From: an uncultured Calothrix sp.
GTDB lineage: Bacteria; Cyanobacteriota; Cyanobacteriia; Cyanobacteriales; Nostocaceae
Assembly: GCA_937884685.1 (NCBI GenBank)
Contig: CAKZYM010000225.1
Span: 1-30,299 of the forward strand
DNA: 30,299 nucleotides
Direction of reading: 5' to 3'
Shown here: positions 6,642 to 12,789 of the stretch, in pieces
How positions within the stretch are numbered: the first letter of the stretch is position 1
Layout of the letters: the number at the start of each line of letters is the position of its first letter
The notes under the pieces: model-generated
The model's database searches: none
The model's input: the letters and a program-made list of their open reading frames with translations, nothing else
What the model was told of the DNA's origin: nothing
Program-made: the position numbers and the translations under genes

Positions 6642-7667
6642 CTATATGGGTGAAATCAACAACCCAATTCCACTTATATAAAGCAATAAAATAAGAACAC
6701 TTTCAAAACCGATATTAGCAAAACCATATTTTTCGCGCTGTAAAAGCCCTAATAATAATACTCCCGTCATCAGAATAGTTAAAGAAATAACAAAAACCTG
6801 ACGTTGAGAAATAACAGCATAAATAGAACCGCTACGAAAAGCAATATCAGAAAAAGCTAATAATAATAAATCAAAACAATTACCGCCAATAATACCACCA
6901 ACAGCTAAGGTTAATGCTCCTCGTCTTACCGCTGCGACAGTAACTACTAATTCTGGTATAGATGTCGAGACTGCTGTAAATAAACCACCAACTAAAGATT
7001 CTGATAAACCAGTTTTAAATGCAATAAATACACCTGCTTGAGCAATTAAATAACCCGCTAGAGCAAGTATAAACGCGTATAATATGAATTCAAACCAAAG
7101 TCTTGTTAAACTAACATCAACTTTGCTCATTTCCGACGGTTCATCTAATTCAGTTTTCTCTGTGTATCGCGGTTTCCACATCGGCTTTTCTTCTGCTTGC
7201 GAAACCAAACGAAGACCAAACAAATAAGCTGCAATAATAAAAAGAGTTGCTGGATGAATTCCCCAAAAACTAACTTGAGGACTAGAGCTAGCAAGTAAAG
7301 GAATTGCCAACAAAGACATCAGCAAAGTTCCCTGGATTAAATTAGCTATCGAAGCAGCAGCATGTTCCAAATTAGCTTTGCGATAAAACATATCCGCAAC
7401 TGCTAAAAAAGCTGTTTGTGCGGCTATACCCCCAACCGCATTACTGACCGCTAACTCAGCATGACCTCCCGAAGCAGCAGTCACGGAAGTCACAATCCCC
7501 GATAGAGAAGTACTACCACCTAGAAAAACAGCACCAACTACAGCTTCTCCCCAACCAGTAGCATCTGCTAATTGGTCGGCAACTTTGCACATTCTGGTAC
7601 CAACTAAACCAATTACAATTGCAGCGATAACAAATAAGCTAATACCAACTGGCAGAGATTGAATCAC
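6642..7667 (-). CDS. CaCA-superfamily cation exchanger
   Basis: A 341-residue membrane protein with about ten hydrophobic helices and two internal alpha-repeats. Repeat 1 is at about residues 40-92 and repeat 2 at about 222-272, separated by a charged cytoplasmic loop near 155-188. Repeat 2 has the canonical STSIPELVVTV (Glu239) and GGNCFD. Repeat 1 reads STSLSGIVTSV, with Gly57 where most exchangers have the ion-binding Glu, and GGIAAQ instead of G(S/G)N. The ion (Ca2+, Na+ or H+ coupled) cannot be assigned. Translation starts at a GTG (7667) with GGAG eight bases upstream. The gene is convergent with arsC and is not obviously part of the arsenic cassette. Confidence 0.85.
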   Translation of the reverse strand: MIQSLPVGISLFVIAAIVIGLVGTRMCKVADQLADATGWGEAVVGAVFLGGSTSLSGIVTSVTAASGGHAELAVSNAVGGIAAQTAFLAVADMFYRKANLEHAAASIANLIQGTLLMSLLAIPLLASSSPQVSFWGIHPATLFIIAAYLFGLRLVSQAEEKPMWKPRYTEKTELDEPSEMSKVDVSLTRLWFEFILYAFILALAGYLIAQAGVFIAFKTGLSESLVGGLFTAVSTSIPELVVTVAAVRRGALTLAVGGIIGGNCFDLLLLAFSDIAFRSGSIYAVISQRQVFVISLTILMTGVLLLGLLQREKYGFANIGFESVLILLLYISGIGLLISPI

Positions 7668-8087
7668 TATTTATTCTCCAGACAGAAAAAATAATCAAAG
7701 TTTTGTCTACCCAGATTAGCAAAGTAATTTAATAAATATATCCCCTAGATGTTTATAACTTTAGGTAGTTGTAATTAGCAAGTAGTAAGTAGTGAGTAGT
7801 GAGTAGTAAGTAGCAAGTGAGGGTAAGCTTTTTATGGACTTAATTTGTATAAGTAAGTTGTCATAATTAAACCTAATTACAATAGAGAATTTTGCTATTT
7901 GATTAAGTTAATTTTGTCTGATACATGCTCCCTACTCCCCATCCCGACGCTGTATCTCACTCAAATTAAATTAGGTGTGTTTTCAAGCATGAGCTTATTA
8001 TTCAATTCCGCTACCTATTAGCTTACAAAGATAAATAGTAACTGTTAACTGATAACTGATAACTGATAACTGATAACTGTTAACTGA
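7668..8087. repeat. Gene-free stretch with two tandem repeat arrays
   Basis: Contains an AGTAGTA/AGTAGTG array at about 7780-7822 and an AACTGAT/AACTGTT heptamer array at about 8040-8090. The latter touches the stop codon of the photolyase-half gene. The first ~60 bases hold the exchanger's leader and promoter. The stretch between the arrays is AT-rich with no coding potential that I can see. Confidence 0.65.
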
Positions 8088-8504
8088 TTACTCAAAAACA
8101 TATTTTTGAGCAACTTTCCAGTAACGAGAGAATCGCTTGAGGTCGATAAAACCGTCGTATTCAAAAAATGGGTCTACTTCAAATATTTCTAGTTCTTTTG
8201 ATTCTTCAATTTCATCGCAAATCTTATCAAAATGCGGACTTGGACTATCTGCTGTGACGACTGTATTTGCATTATGTTCTTTTGCAAAAGCTAAAACCTC
8301 TTTCGCTACATTTCCACGACGAATTACAACGGGTAACTCTAGCAAGCATTCGTAAATAAAAGCGATTCGTTTGAGGCTAATTTGCCATTCTTCAAGTAAA
8401 GTATCATCCCAAACCCAGATAGCAGGAGTATTCGGATATTCATCAAGTGCGGGGTTTTGGGGACTGAGACAGTCTCCGTGTACCCAGATTATTCGATTAG
8501 TCAT
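8088..8504 (-). CDS. Stand-alone N-terminal (Rossmann-like) domain of a DNA photolyase
   Basis: 138 residues that look like only the N-terminal alpha/beta domain of a photolyase/cryptochrome. They begin IIWVHGDCLSPQNPAL, comparable to the usual W-x-R-x-DLR-x-x-DNPAL. A VVIRRGNVAKEVLAFAKEHNANTVVTADS strand-helix region follows near residues 58-86. The FAD-binding helical domain is absent. The gene for such a domain lies 2.6 kb away on the same strand (11067-11924). In intact photolyases this domain can hold an antenna pigment and packs on the FAD domain, so the two products may assemble. The last residues and stop lie beside an AACTGAT repeat array. Fold assignment is fairly good; partnership is inference. 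Confidence 0.75.
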   Translation of the reverse strand: MTNRIIWVHGDCLSPQNPALDEYPNTPAIWVWDDTLLEEWQISLKRIAFIYECLLELPVVIRRGNVAKEVLAFAKEHNANTVVTADSPSPHFDKICDEIEESKELEIFEVDPFFEYDGFIDLKRFSRYWKVAQKYVFE

Positions 8505-8508
8505 AGAA

Positions 8509-8542
8509 TTTTAGATTTTAGATTTTAGATTTTAGATTTTGG
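8509..8542. repeat. TTTTAGA heptamer tandem repeat
   Basis: Four to five near-perfect copies of a heptamer (ATTTTAG) in the leader between the divergent photolyase-half and Uma2 genes. It lies within a 93-base gap that must hold both promoters, so it may affect their spacing. Confidence 0.8.
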
Positions 8543-8597
8543 ATTGTGAATAAGTTAAAAGTCAATATTAGGATAGAGATAAAGCAGATAATTGATT

Positions 8598-9224
8598 ATG
8601 ACAGTAACATCAACTATTGTTAACGTGCCACCTCTTGAGAATGGCGACAGACTTACACGCTATGAGTTCGAGCGTCGCTACCAAGTCATGATACACATAA
8701 AAAAAGCAGAATTAATCGAAGGAGTTGTGTACGTGGGTTCACCTGTACGTGCGACAAAACATGGCAGACCTCATGCCAAAATTATGACTTGGCTAGGAAC
8801 CTATTGTGCAGCAAGTCCAGGGGTCGATTTACAAGATAATGCTACTGTACGTTTGGATGCTGATAACGAACCCCAACCAGATGCTTTATTGAGAATAGAA
8901 CCGGAAGTTGGTGGTAATTCTCGCATCAGTGAAGATGATTATATCGAAGGTTCACCAGAATTAATTGCAGAAATTGCAGCTAGCAGTGCTTCTTATGACT
9001 TAAATGATAAACTCAATGCTTATCGTCGTAACGGTGTCAAAGAATATATTGTTTGGCAAATGTATGAAAATCGTTTGGACTGGTTTATTTTAAAAGAAGG
9101 TCGTTACATTCTTTTAGAAGCTGATAAATCGGGTATTATTCGTAGCGAAACTTTTCCAGGTTTATGGTTAGCTGTTGATGCTTTACGAGAAGGAAATTTA
9201 GCTGAAGTTTTGACAGTTTTGTAG
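8598..9224 (+). CDS. Uma2-family (DUF820) PD-(D/E)XK nuclease-like protein
   Basis: About 208 residues of the Uma2/DUF820 family, abundant in cyanobacteria and folded like restriction endonucleases. The active-site pattern is intact: Asp in PQPDALLRI, Glu in LIAEIAASSAS, and Lys in NDKLNAYRRNGVKEYIVW. The usual EVLSPST is degenerate (EIAASSASYD) but keeps the metal-ligand Glu. The cellular role of the family is not established. An in-frame TTG at 8592 precedes the chosen ATG at 8598. Divergent from the photolyase-half gene. Nothing nearby suggests a methyltransferase partner. Confidence 0.85.
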   Translation: MTVTSTIVNVPPLENGDRLTRYEFERRYQVMIHIKKAELIEGVVYVGSPVRATKHGRPHAKIMTWLGTYCAASPGVDLQDNATVRLDADNEPQPDALLRIEPEVGGNSRISEDDYIEGSPELIAEIAASSASYDLNDKLNAYRRNGVKEYIVWQMYENRLDWFILKEGRYILLEADKSGIIRSETFPGLWLAVDALREGNLAEVLTVL

Positions 9225-9314
9225 CAAGGATTGCAAACGAATGAACATCAAAACTATACTCGAACTTTGCAGCAGAGCTAATTTAAATCAAATTAATATT
9301 TATTTTAATATCTA

Positions 9315-9425
9315 CTAACCAACAAAACCTGTATTTAACAACGGAAGTGCTATCAAGGCAAATATAATAAACACAATAGTTCCGGGGTCTATTTTGATAG
9401 TATTTTTATCTTCTTCTTGGCTCAT
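9315..9425 (-). CDS. Possible 36-residue single-pass membrane protein
   Basis: Reading the minus strand from an ATG at 9425 gives a 36-residue peptide ending in TAG. It has an acidic, polar N-terminus (MSQEEDKNTIKIDPG) followed by a single hydrophobic helix (TIVFIIFALIALPLLNTG). This is the layout of the small membrane subunits attached to cyanobacterial photosynthetic and respiratory complexes, although I do not recognise the family. There is no good ribosome site. It lies in the 283-base gap between the Uma2 and Spx-like genes and is the only coherent reading frame there. Confidence 0.45.
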   Translation of the reverse strand: MSQEEDKNTIKIDPGTIVFIIFALIALPLLNTGFVG

Positions 9426-9507
9426 GTCACAAATTAGGGGAAAATAAATCATGTAAATTCAGCTTACCTTTTTAGCTGCTACTTTCTCAATCCCCCTACA
9501 GGTAGTA

Positions 9508-9861
9508 ATGTCAATCCAAGTTTACGGTATTCCCAATTGCGGTACTTGCAAAAAAGCTTTTACATGGCTACAGAATAACAATATTGAATACGAATTTATT
9601 AATACGAAAGAAAATCCACCCAGTAAAGAAATGATTGAAAACTGGGTAAACAGTTTAACTGCTAAACCGATGCGAAATACTTCGGGACTATCTTATCGAG
9701 CATTAGGTGAGGAAAAGAAAACTTGGAGCGACGAGCAATGGATAGAAGCTTTTGCTGAAGATGCTATGTTGCTCAAACGTCCTTTGTTTGTTAAAGATGG
9801 TGATGCTGTATTGGTAGGATTTCGGGAGAAAGAAGAGGTTATAAAAGAGAAGTTGAAGTAA
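9508..9861 (+). CDS. Spx/ArsC-family thioredoxin-fold protein
   Basis: A 117-residue protein of the ArsC/Spx/YffB family. A CGTC redox motif sits at residues 11-14 after the first strand (QVYGIPNCGTCKKAF). The family's RPLFV near residue 91 and the terminal GFREKEEV segment are present. Members act as glutaredoxin-type arsenate reductases or as RNA-polymerase-binding redox regulators (Spx, which uses the CxxC as a switch). The CxxC here fits Spx/MgsR-type proteins, while plasmid-type ArsC has a single nucleophile. It is unrelated in fold to the arsC at 6117 and 3 kb away from the cassette. It ends one base before the convergent gene at 9863. Confidence 0.8.
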   Translation: MSIQVYGIPNCGTCKKAFTWLQNNNIEYEFINTKENPPSKEMIENWVNSLTAKPMRNTSGLSYRALGEEKKTWSDEQWIEAFAEDAMLLKRPLFVKDGDAVLVGFREKEEVIKEKLK

Positions 9862-9862
9862 T

Positions 9863-10300
9863 TTATTTCAATATTTGTTCTGCTAATTCTTCTAAGGAAT
9901 AAACAATTTCAATCTCTGGACGTACTAAACCGGTTTGAATTTCTACGTCTTGTCTTCTGGGATAATTGGGATGAACTCCTACAAATAAAGGTTTATCTGT
10001 CATTGACCAAGCACCGAGTTCGTAGAGTGTTATGGGACAAAGTGTTTCTTGAGGAAACCAAAATAAAATCGCTGAAGCAAGTCTCAAATGTCTGTATTCC
10101 CATGCTATTTGTTGTTGAGAAGCATCGGGATTATCAATTGGAAAATTAGCACGACGGGGATTTAAAATTATCCAAGGTGAAGGCTTTAATAATTCCACTA
10201 TTTGCGATTGCCAATCTGGACAATTACTTATACCACCAGCACAAAATATCGCGTCACCTTTTCCGTCAAATTCGGTTAGCGCTTCTATATATTTACTCAT
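9863..10300 (-). CDS. Nucleoside 2-deoxyribosyltransferase-like protein
   Basis: 145 residues with the pattern of the nucleoside-deoxyribosyltransferase-like fold. It has AGGISNCPDWQ at residues 21-31, NPRRANFPIDN at 48-57, a QIAWEYRHL helix, ILFWFPQETLCPITLYELG at 78-95, and a late GVHPNYPRRQDVE. Glu94 in the YELG segment is the position expected for the catalytic glutamate of the family. Related proteins turn over nucleosides or nucleotides, and some sit in phage or defence settings. The substrate is not predictable here. It is tail-to-tail with the Spx-like gene with a one-base gap and is upstream of a two-hairpin repeat on its 5' side. Confidence 0.75.
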   Translation of the reverse strand: MSKYIEALTEFDGKGDAIFCAGGISNCPDWQSQIVELLKPSPWIILNPRRANFPIDNPDASQQQIAWEYRHLRLASAILFWFPQETLCPITLYELGAWSMTDKPLFVGVHPNYPRRQDVEIQTGLVRPEIEIVYSLEELAEQILK

Positions 10301-10333
10301 GTCAGTAGCAATAATCTACACTAATAGTAACCT

Positions 10334-10381
10334 CAGACTGTAAGTCTGGGGCTACACAAACAAAGCCCATCTGCATGGGCT
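10334..10381 (-). repeat. Two-hairpin dispersed repeat, copy 1
   Basis: Two adjacent stem-loops: CAGACT/AGTCTG (10334-10348) and AGCCCAT/ATGGGCT (10364-10381). They are joined by a conserved linker that, on the minus strand, reads TTGTTTGTGTAGCCC. A second copy with different but still pairing stems is at 30225-30273. This copy starts at the end of the read-through frame of the interrupted antitoxin gene. Confidence 0.75.
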
Positions 10382-10682
10382 AATAATTGAATTGTGAAAT
10401 AGTTTTTATTTCTTCTTCTTCCTTAAACACGTGATACAAATCCCAATTTTGTTAGAGATTTAACCAAAAATTGGAGCTATTTCCAAAGAATTTTGATAAC
10501 CTGATTGCGGTACTAGAAGTAATATCAATATCCCGCTTTTGATTCAGAAGCTCATTTATTAGCTGATACGGTACGTGAAGTGTATCAGCTAATTGTGGTT
10601 GGGTTATTCCCATTGGTTCGAGAAAATCTTTGAGTAGCCAAGTACCGGGATGAGTGGGGAAGCTATATTTTGGGATTTTCAT
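10379..10682 (-). pseudogene. higA: HigA-family antitoxin interrupted by a stop codon
   Basis: The readable part from the ATG at 10682 is 76 residues of a HigA/VapI-type XRE antitoxin. It has PGTWLLKDFLEPMGITQPQLADTL, a helix-turn-helix through LINELLNQKR, then AIRLSKFFGNSSNFWLNL. It stops there at a TAA (10453-10455). The same frame continues after the TAA with QNWDLYHVFKEEEE, which is what normally follows FWLNLQ in this family. A C-to-T change of a CAA glutamine codon therefore explains the break. The DNA-binding part remains, so residual function is possible. No HigB-like toxin gene is present upstream or downstream. An alternative start 13 codons upstream (10721) adds nothing recognisable. 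Confidence 0.75.
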
Positions 10683-10810
10683 ATTTTGTAGGGTGCTGTG
10701 ACGGTTAAGATAATTTATCACTCATAACAAAATAATTTGAAATTGCCGTCACGCACAGTAAACCTGTATTTGAATTAAATTATTTGAATTAAATTATTTC
10801 AAATGATTCT

Positions 10811-10975
10811 ATGGGTCATTCTCCCCGTAATATTCAATCAGGATATTCTTACTACATTACCACTCCTTGTAATAAACACGAGTTTCGTCTCATTAGGTTT
10901 GAGTGTCATAACCCAACATCACCATTGCGGATAAATATTATTATTAGAATACAGAATTTTCAGAAGTACCAATAA
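10811..10975 (+). pseudogene. Remnant of a REP-associated tyrosine transposase (RAYT / Y1_Tnp)
   Basis: A 54-codon frame whose first ~31 residues (SPRNIQSGYSYYITTPCNKHEFRLIRF) resemble the N-terminus of IS200-like RAYT transposases, normally of the form YHVTTRCNNREFRL. The rest is lost: no HxH motif and no catalytic tyrosine follow. Downstream, up to about 11055, is an AT-rich stretch ending in a GTCTAACCCAACCTACA repeat common in cyanobacterial intergenic DNA. The whole 345-base gap (10722-11066) otherwise holds only AT-rich direct repeats of TTTGAATTAAATTA at about 10770-10799. Confidence 0.6.
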
Positions 10976-11066
10976 GCGTCATGTTAGGTTACGGCACAAT
11001 TTCAATTAATTGTTGAAAAATAGCATATTCGTGCGTCTAACCCAACCTACATTTACTAATTACTAA

Positions 11067-11924
11067 TTATCTTTTCCCTCTTCTCTTCCCCTTCTGAAAA
11101 CTTTGACTATTAGGTTTATTACTAAACTCTTTTTTAGGAAACAATTTCTCTTCTAACTGTTCGTAACTACCTTCAAAATCACAATTTCCATATAAAGGAC
11201 ATCGCTTACAATAAACTCCGTCGGTATAACGTTCCAAGTTTTGACGGTTGAAGAAATAAGGTTTATGGCTAAAGGTACTCGCTACCCATTGCCATGACAT
11301 ATTATTACTCGCTGGGTCGCCATCTAATAAATGCTCTAGAAACCATTTTGCCCCAGCTTGCCAGCGAATCCTCCGCCAATGTACGATATAGGCTGCTGTC
11401 CACATCCGCATATGATTGTGTAAATAACCAGTTTCCCGCAATTGTTGACTGAAGTTATCAACACAAACTAATCCCGTCGTACCTTCTCTTATTTCTTCGG
11501 GTAATTCCGGTGCATATTGCGCTACGCTATAACCGGTTTTATATTCTTCTCTATCTTCCCAAATTCCACCACCGTATTTAACATACAGTCTTTGCCAATA
11601 ATCTCGCCAACCTAATTCATTAACTAGTTTTGCTGCATCGTCATCATTACTAACTCTATTTAAAGCAAATTCTTTTACTTCTTTCAAACTAAGAACACCG
11701 TAACGTAAATAAGCGGAAAGTCTGGTTACTTCTCCATTTAAAAAGTTGCGTGTTTTCGCGTATCTCTTTGGGTCTACTTTTTTTAACGCTTTTTCGGCAG
11801 CTTTACGTCCACCGATTGTTTCGCTGGTGTGTTCATCTCTTTTTGCTGCTTCGGGAAATTCTTGTTTGAGGTAAGCTATCAAGTCTTCGCGGTTAGAGAA
11901 TTCGCGACGCATTTCGTTAGTCAT
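11067..11924 (-). CDS. Short photolyase-like FAD-binding protein with four-cysteine set
   Basis: 285 residues matching only the C-terminal FAD-binding domain of photolyases. It has LSAYLRYGVLSLKEV at 69-83, LGWRDYWQRLY at 104-114, QLRETGYLHNHMRMW at 161-175, LDGDPASNNMSWQWVAS at 200-216, and KPYFFNRQNLERY at 221-233. The N-terminal domain is missing. A free-standing one is encoded at 8088-8504. Cys154 (TGLVCVDNF), Cys239, Cys242 and Cys248 (YCKRCPLYGNCDF) are spaced much like the [4Fe-4S] ligands of FeS-BCP photolyases, so an iron-sulphur cluster is possible. The C-terminus is a basic tail (KGKRRGKR) suited to DNA or RNA binding. DNA repair or light sensing is likely; the lesion is unknown. 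Confidence 0.85.
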   Translation of the reverse strand: MTNEMRREFSNREDLIAYLKQEFPEAAKRDEHTSETIGGRKAAEKALKKVDPKRYAKTRNFLNGEVTRLSAYLRYGVLSLKEVKEFALNRVSNDDDAAKLVNELGWRDYWQRLYVKYGGGIWEDREEYKTGYSVAQYAPELPEEIREGTTGLVCVDNFSQQLRETGYLHNHMRMWTAAYIVHWRRIRWQAGAKWFLEHLLDGDPASNNMSWQWVASTFSHKPYFFNRQNLERYTDGVYCKRCPLYGNCDFEGSYEQLEEKLFPKKEFSNKPNSQSFQKGKRRGKR

Positions 11925-11947
11925 AGAATTTGGAGATTGGGTATTTA

Positions 11948-11984
11948 CACCCCTCTCCTTAATAAGGAAAGGGAAGGGGGGGTG
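11948..11984. repeat. CACCCC...GGGGTG intergenic hairpin repeat
   Basis: CACCCC (11948-11953) pairs with GGGGTG (11979-11984) around an inner TCCTT-AAT-AAGGA palindrome (11956-11968). It lies between the divergent photolyase-like and L,D-transpeptidase genes. It is the common cyanobacterial CCCTCTCC-type interspersed repeat. It also makes an artefactual N-terminal extension of the transpeptidase frame. Confidence 0.65.
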
Positions 11985-11996
11985 AGGTTCCTCAGA

Positions 11997-12725
11997 ATGT
12001 TAAGGTTGATTTATTTAAACAATGTAATTATTCTTGCTTTGAATCAAGTGAATTTAAAATATAAAAATCAAATTAAAATAATTTTGCTTTTAATTTTTAG
12101 CACATTTGCACTATATTTTCTACTAACTCGCTTGGGATTTATTTTTCCTCTCAGGGATGTTGCGGAAGTTTTATGTTTGGGTGAATGTGAATCACTCCAA
12201 GCAATTCATTCTCCTATTCCTGGAAATCAATTACTTAATTACAGTCAAACGGTTGAGGATTTAATTGGAGAAAATATAGATATAGATAAAACCTCGGTTT
12301 TAATTGAAAAATCAAAGCATAGAATCACGCTGTATTACAATCAAAAGCCAATAAAGTCTTATCCTGTTGTTTTTGGTAGTAGTCCCAAAGGTGATAAGTT
12401 TCGAGAAGGTGACAGAAGAACTCCGGAAGGTGTTTTTCGTATAAAAGATTTATATCCCCATCCTTCATGGAGTAAATTTATCTGGTTGGATTATCCCAAT
12501 GCTGAATCTTGGAGGAAACATTTTCAAGCTAAAACCACGGGTAAAATTTCTTGGTTGGATTCGGTTGGAAGTGAAGTCGGTATTCACGGAGTACCCCAAG
12601 GAAGTGATGAAATCATAGATAATCAAGAAAATTGGACTTGGGGTTGTCCATCATTAAAAAATCAAGATGTGGATGAGTTATATAAGGTCGTAAAAATAGG
12701 TACATTAGTAGAAATAATTCCATAA
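11997..12725 (+). CDS. L,D-transpeptidase (YkuD domain), membrane-anchored
   Basis: 242 residues from the ATG at 11997. A basic start and one membrane helix (QIKIILLLIFSTFALYFLLT, residues 25-44) form a signal anchor. The YkuD catalytic domain follows from about residue 98. GDRRTPEGVFRI is at 138-149, His197 in VGIHG and Cys217 in TWGCPSL. These are the histidine and nucleophilic cysteine that make 3-3 cross-links or attach proteins to peptidoglycan outside the membrane. The usual S-x-GC(I/V)R is here WGCPS, a divergent active-site loop as in YafK-like members. The open frame runs back to 11829 but that part overlaps the divergent gene and a repeat. A GTG at 12048 is another possible start. 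Confidence 0.85.
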   Translation: MLRLIYLNNVIILALNQVNLKYKNQIKIILLLIFSTFALYFLLTRLGFIFPLRDVAEVLCLGECESLQAIHSPIPGNQLLNYSQTVEDLIGENIDIDKTSVLIEKSKHRITLYYNQKPIKSYPVVFGSSPKGDKFREGDRRTPEGVFRIKDLYPHPSWSKFIWLDYPNAESWRKHFQAKTTGKISWLDSVGSEVGIHGVPQGSDEIIDNQENWTWGCPSLKNQDVDELYKVVKIGTLVEIIP

Positions 12726-12758
12726 TCCTTGGGCAATAGTATGAAGTATTCTACTATG

Positions 12759-12786
12759 CCCAATGCCCAATTCCCCATGCCCAAAT
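12759..12786. repeat. CCCAATGCCC repeat, copy 1
   Basis: A 28-base unit built on CCCAATGCCCAATT, matching 19326-19353 except at one base. It ends four bases before the kinase ATG at 12790. In the other copy the ATG inside the unit appears to be the murJ start codon. Confidence 0.8.
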
Positions 12787-12789
12787 ATT

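Noticed and set aside
8598..9224. Uma2-family gene as part of a restriction-modification or defence system
   Set aside because: No methyltransferase or other partner is nearby, and this family is present in dozens of copies in many cyanobacteria with no shown defence role.
9508..9861. Treating the Spx/ArsC-like gene as a second arsenate reductase of the arsenic cassette
   Set aside because: It is 3 kb away, is of a different fold family, and its CxxC motif fits Spx-like redox regulators at least as well.
11829..11996. 56-codon N-terminal extension of the L,D-transpeptidase frame
   Set aside because: It overlaps the start of the divergent photolyase-like gene and a hairpin repeat, and the conserved layout (basic start plus membrane anchor) begins only after 11997.
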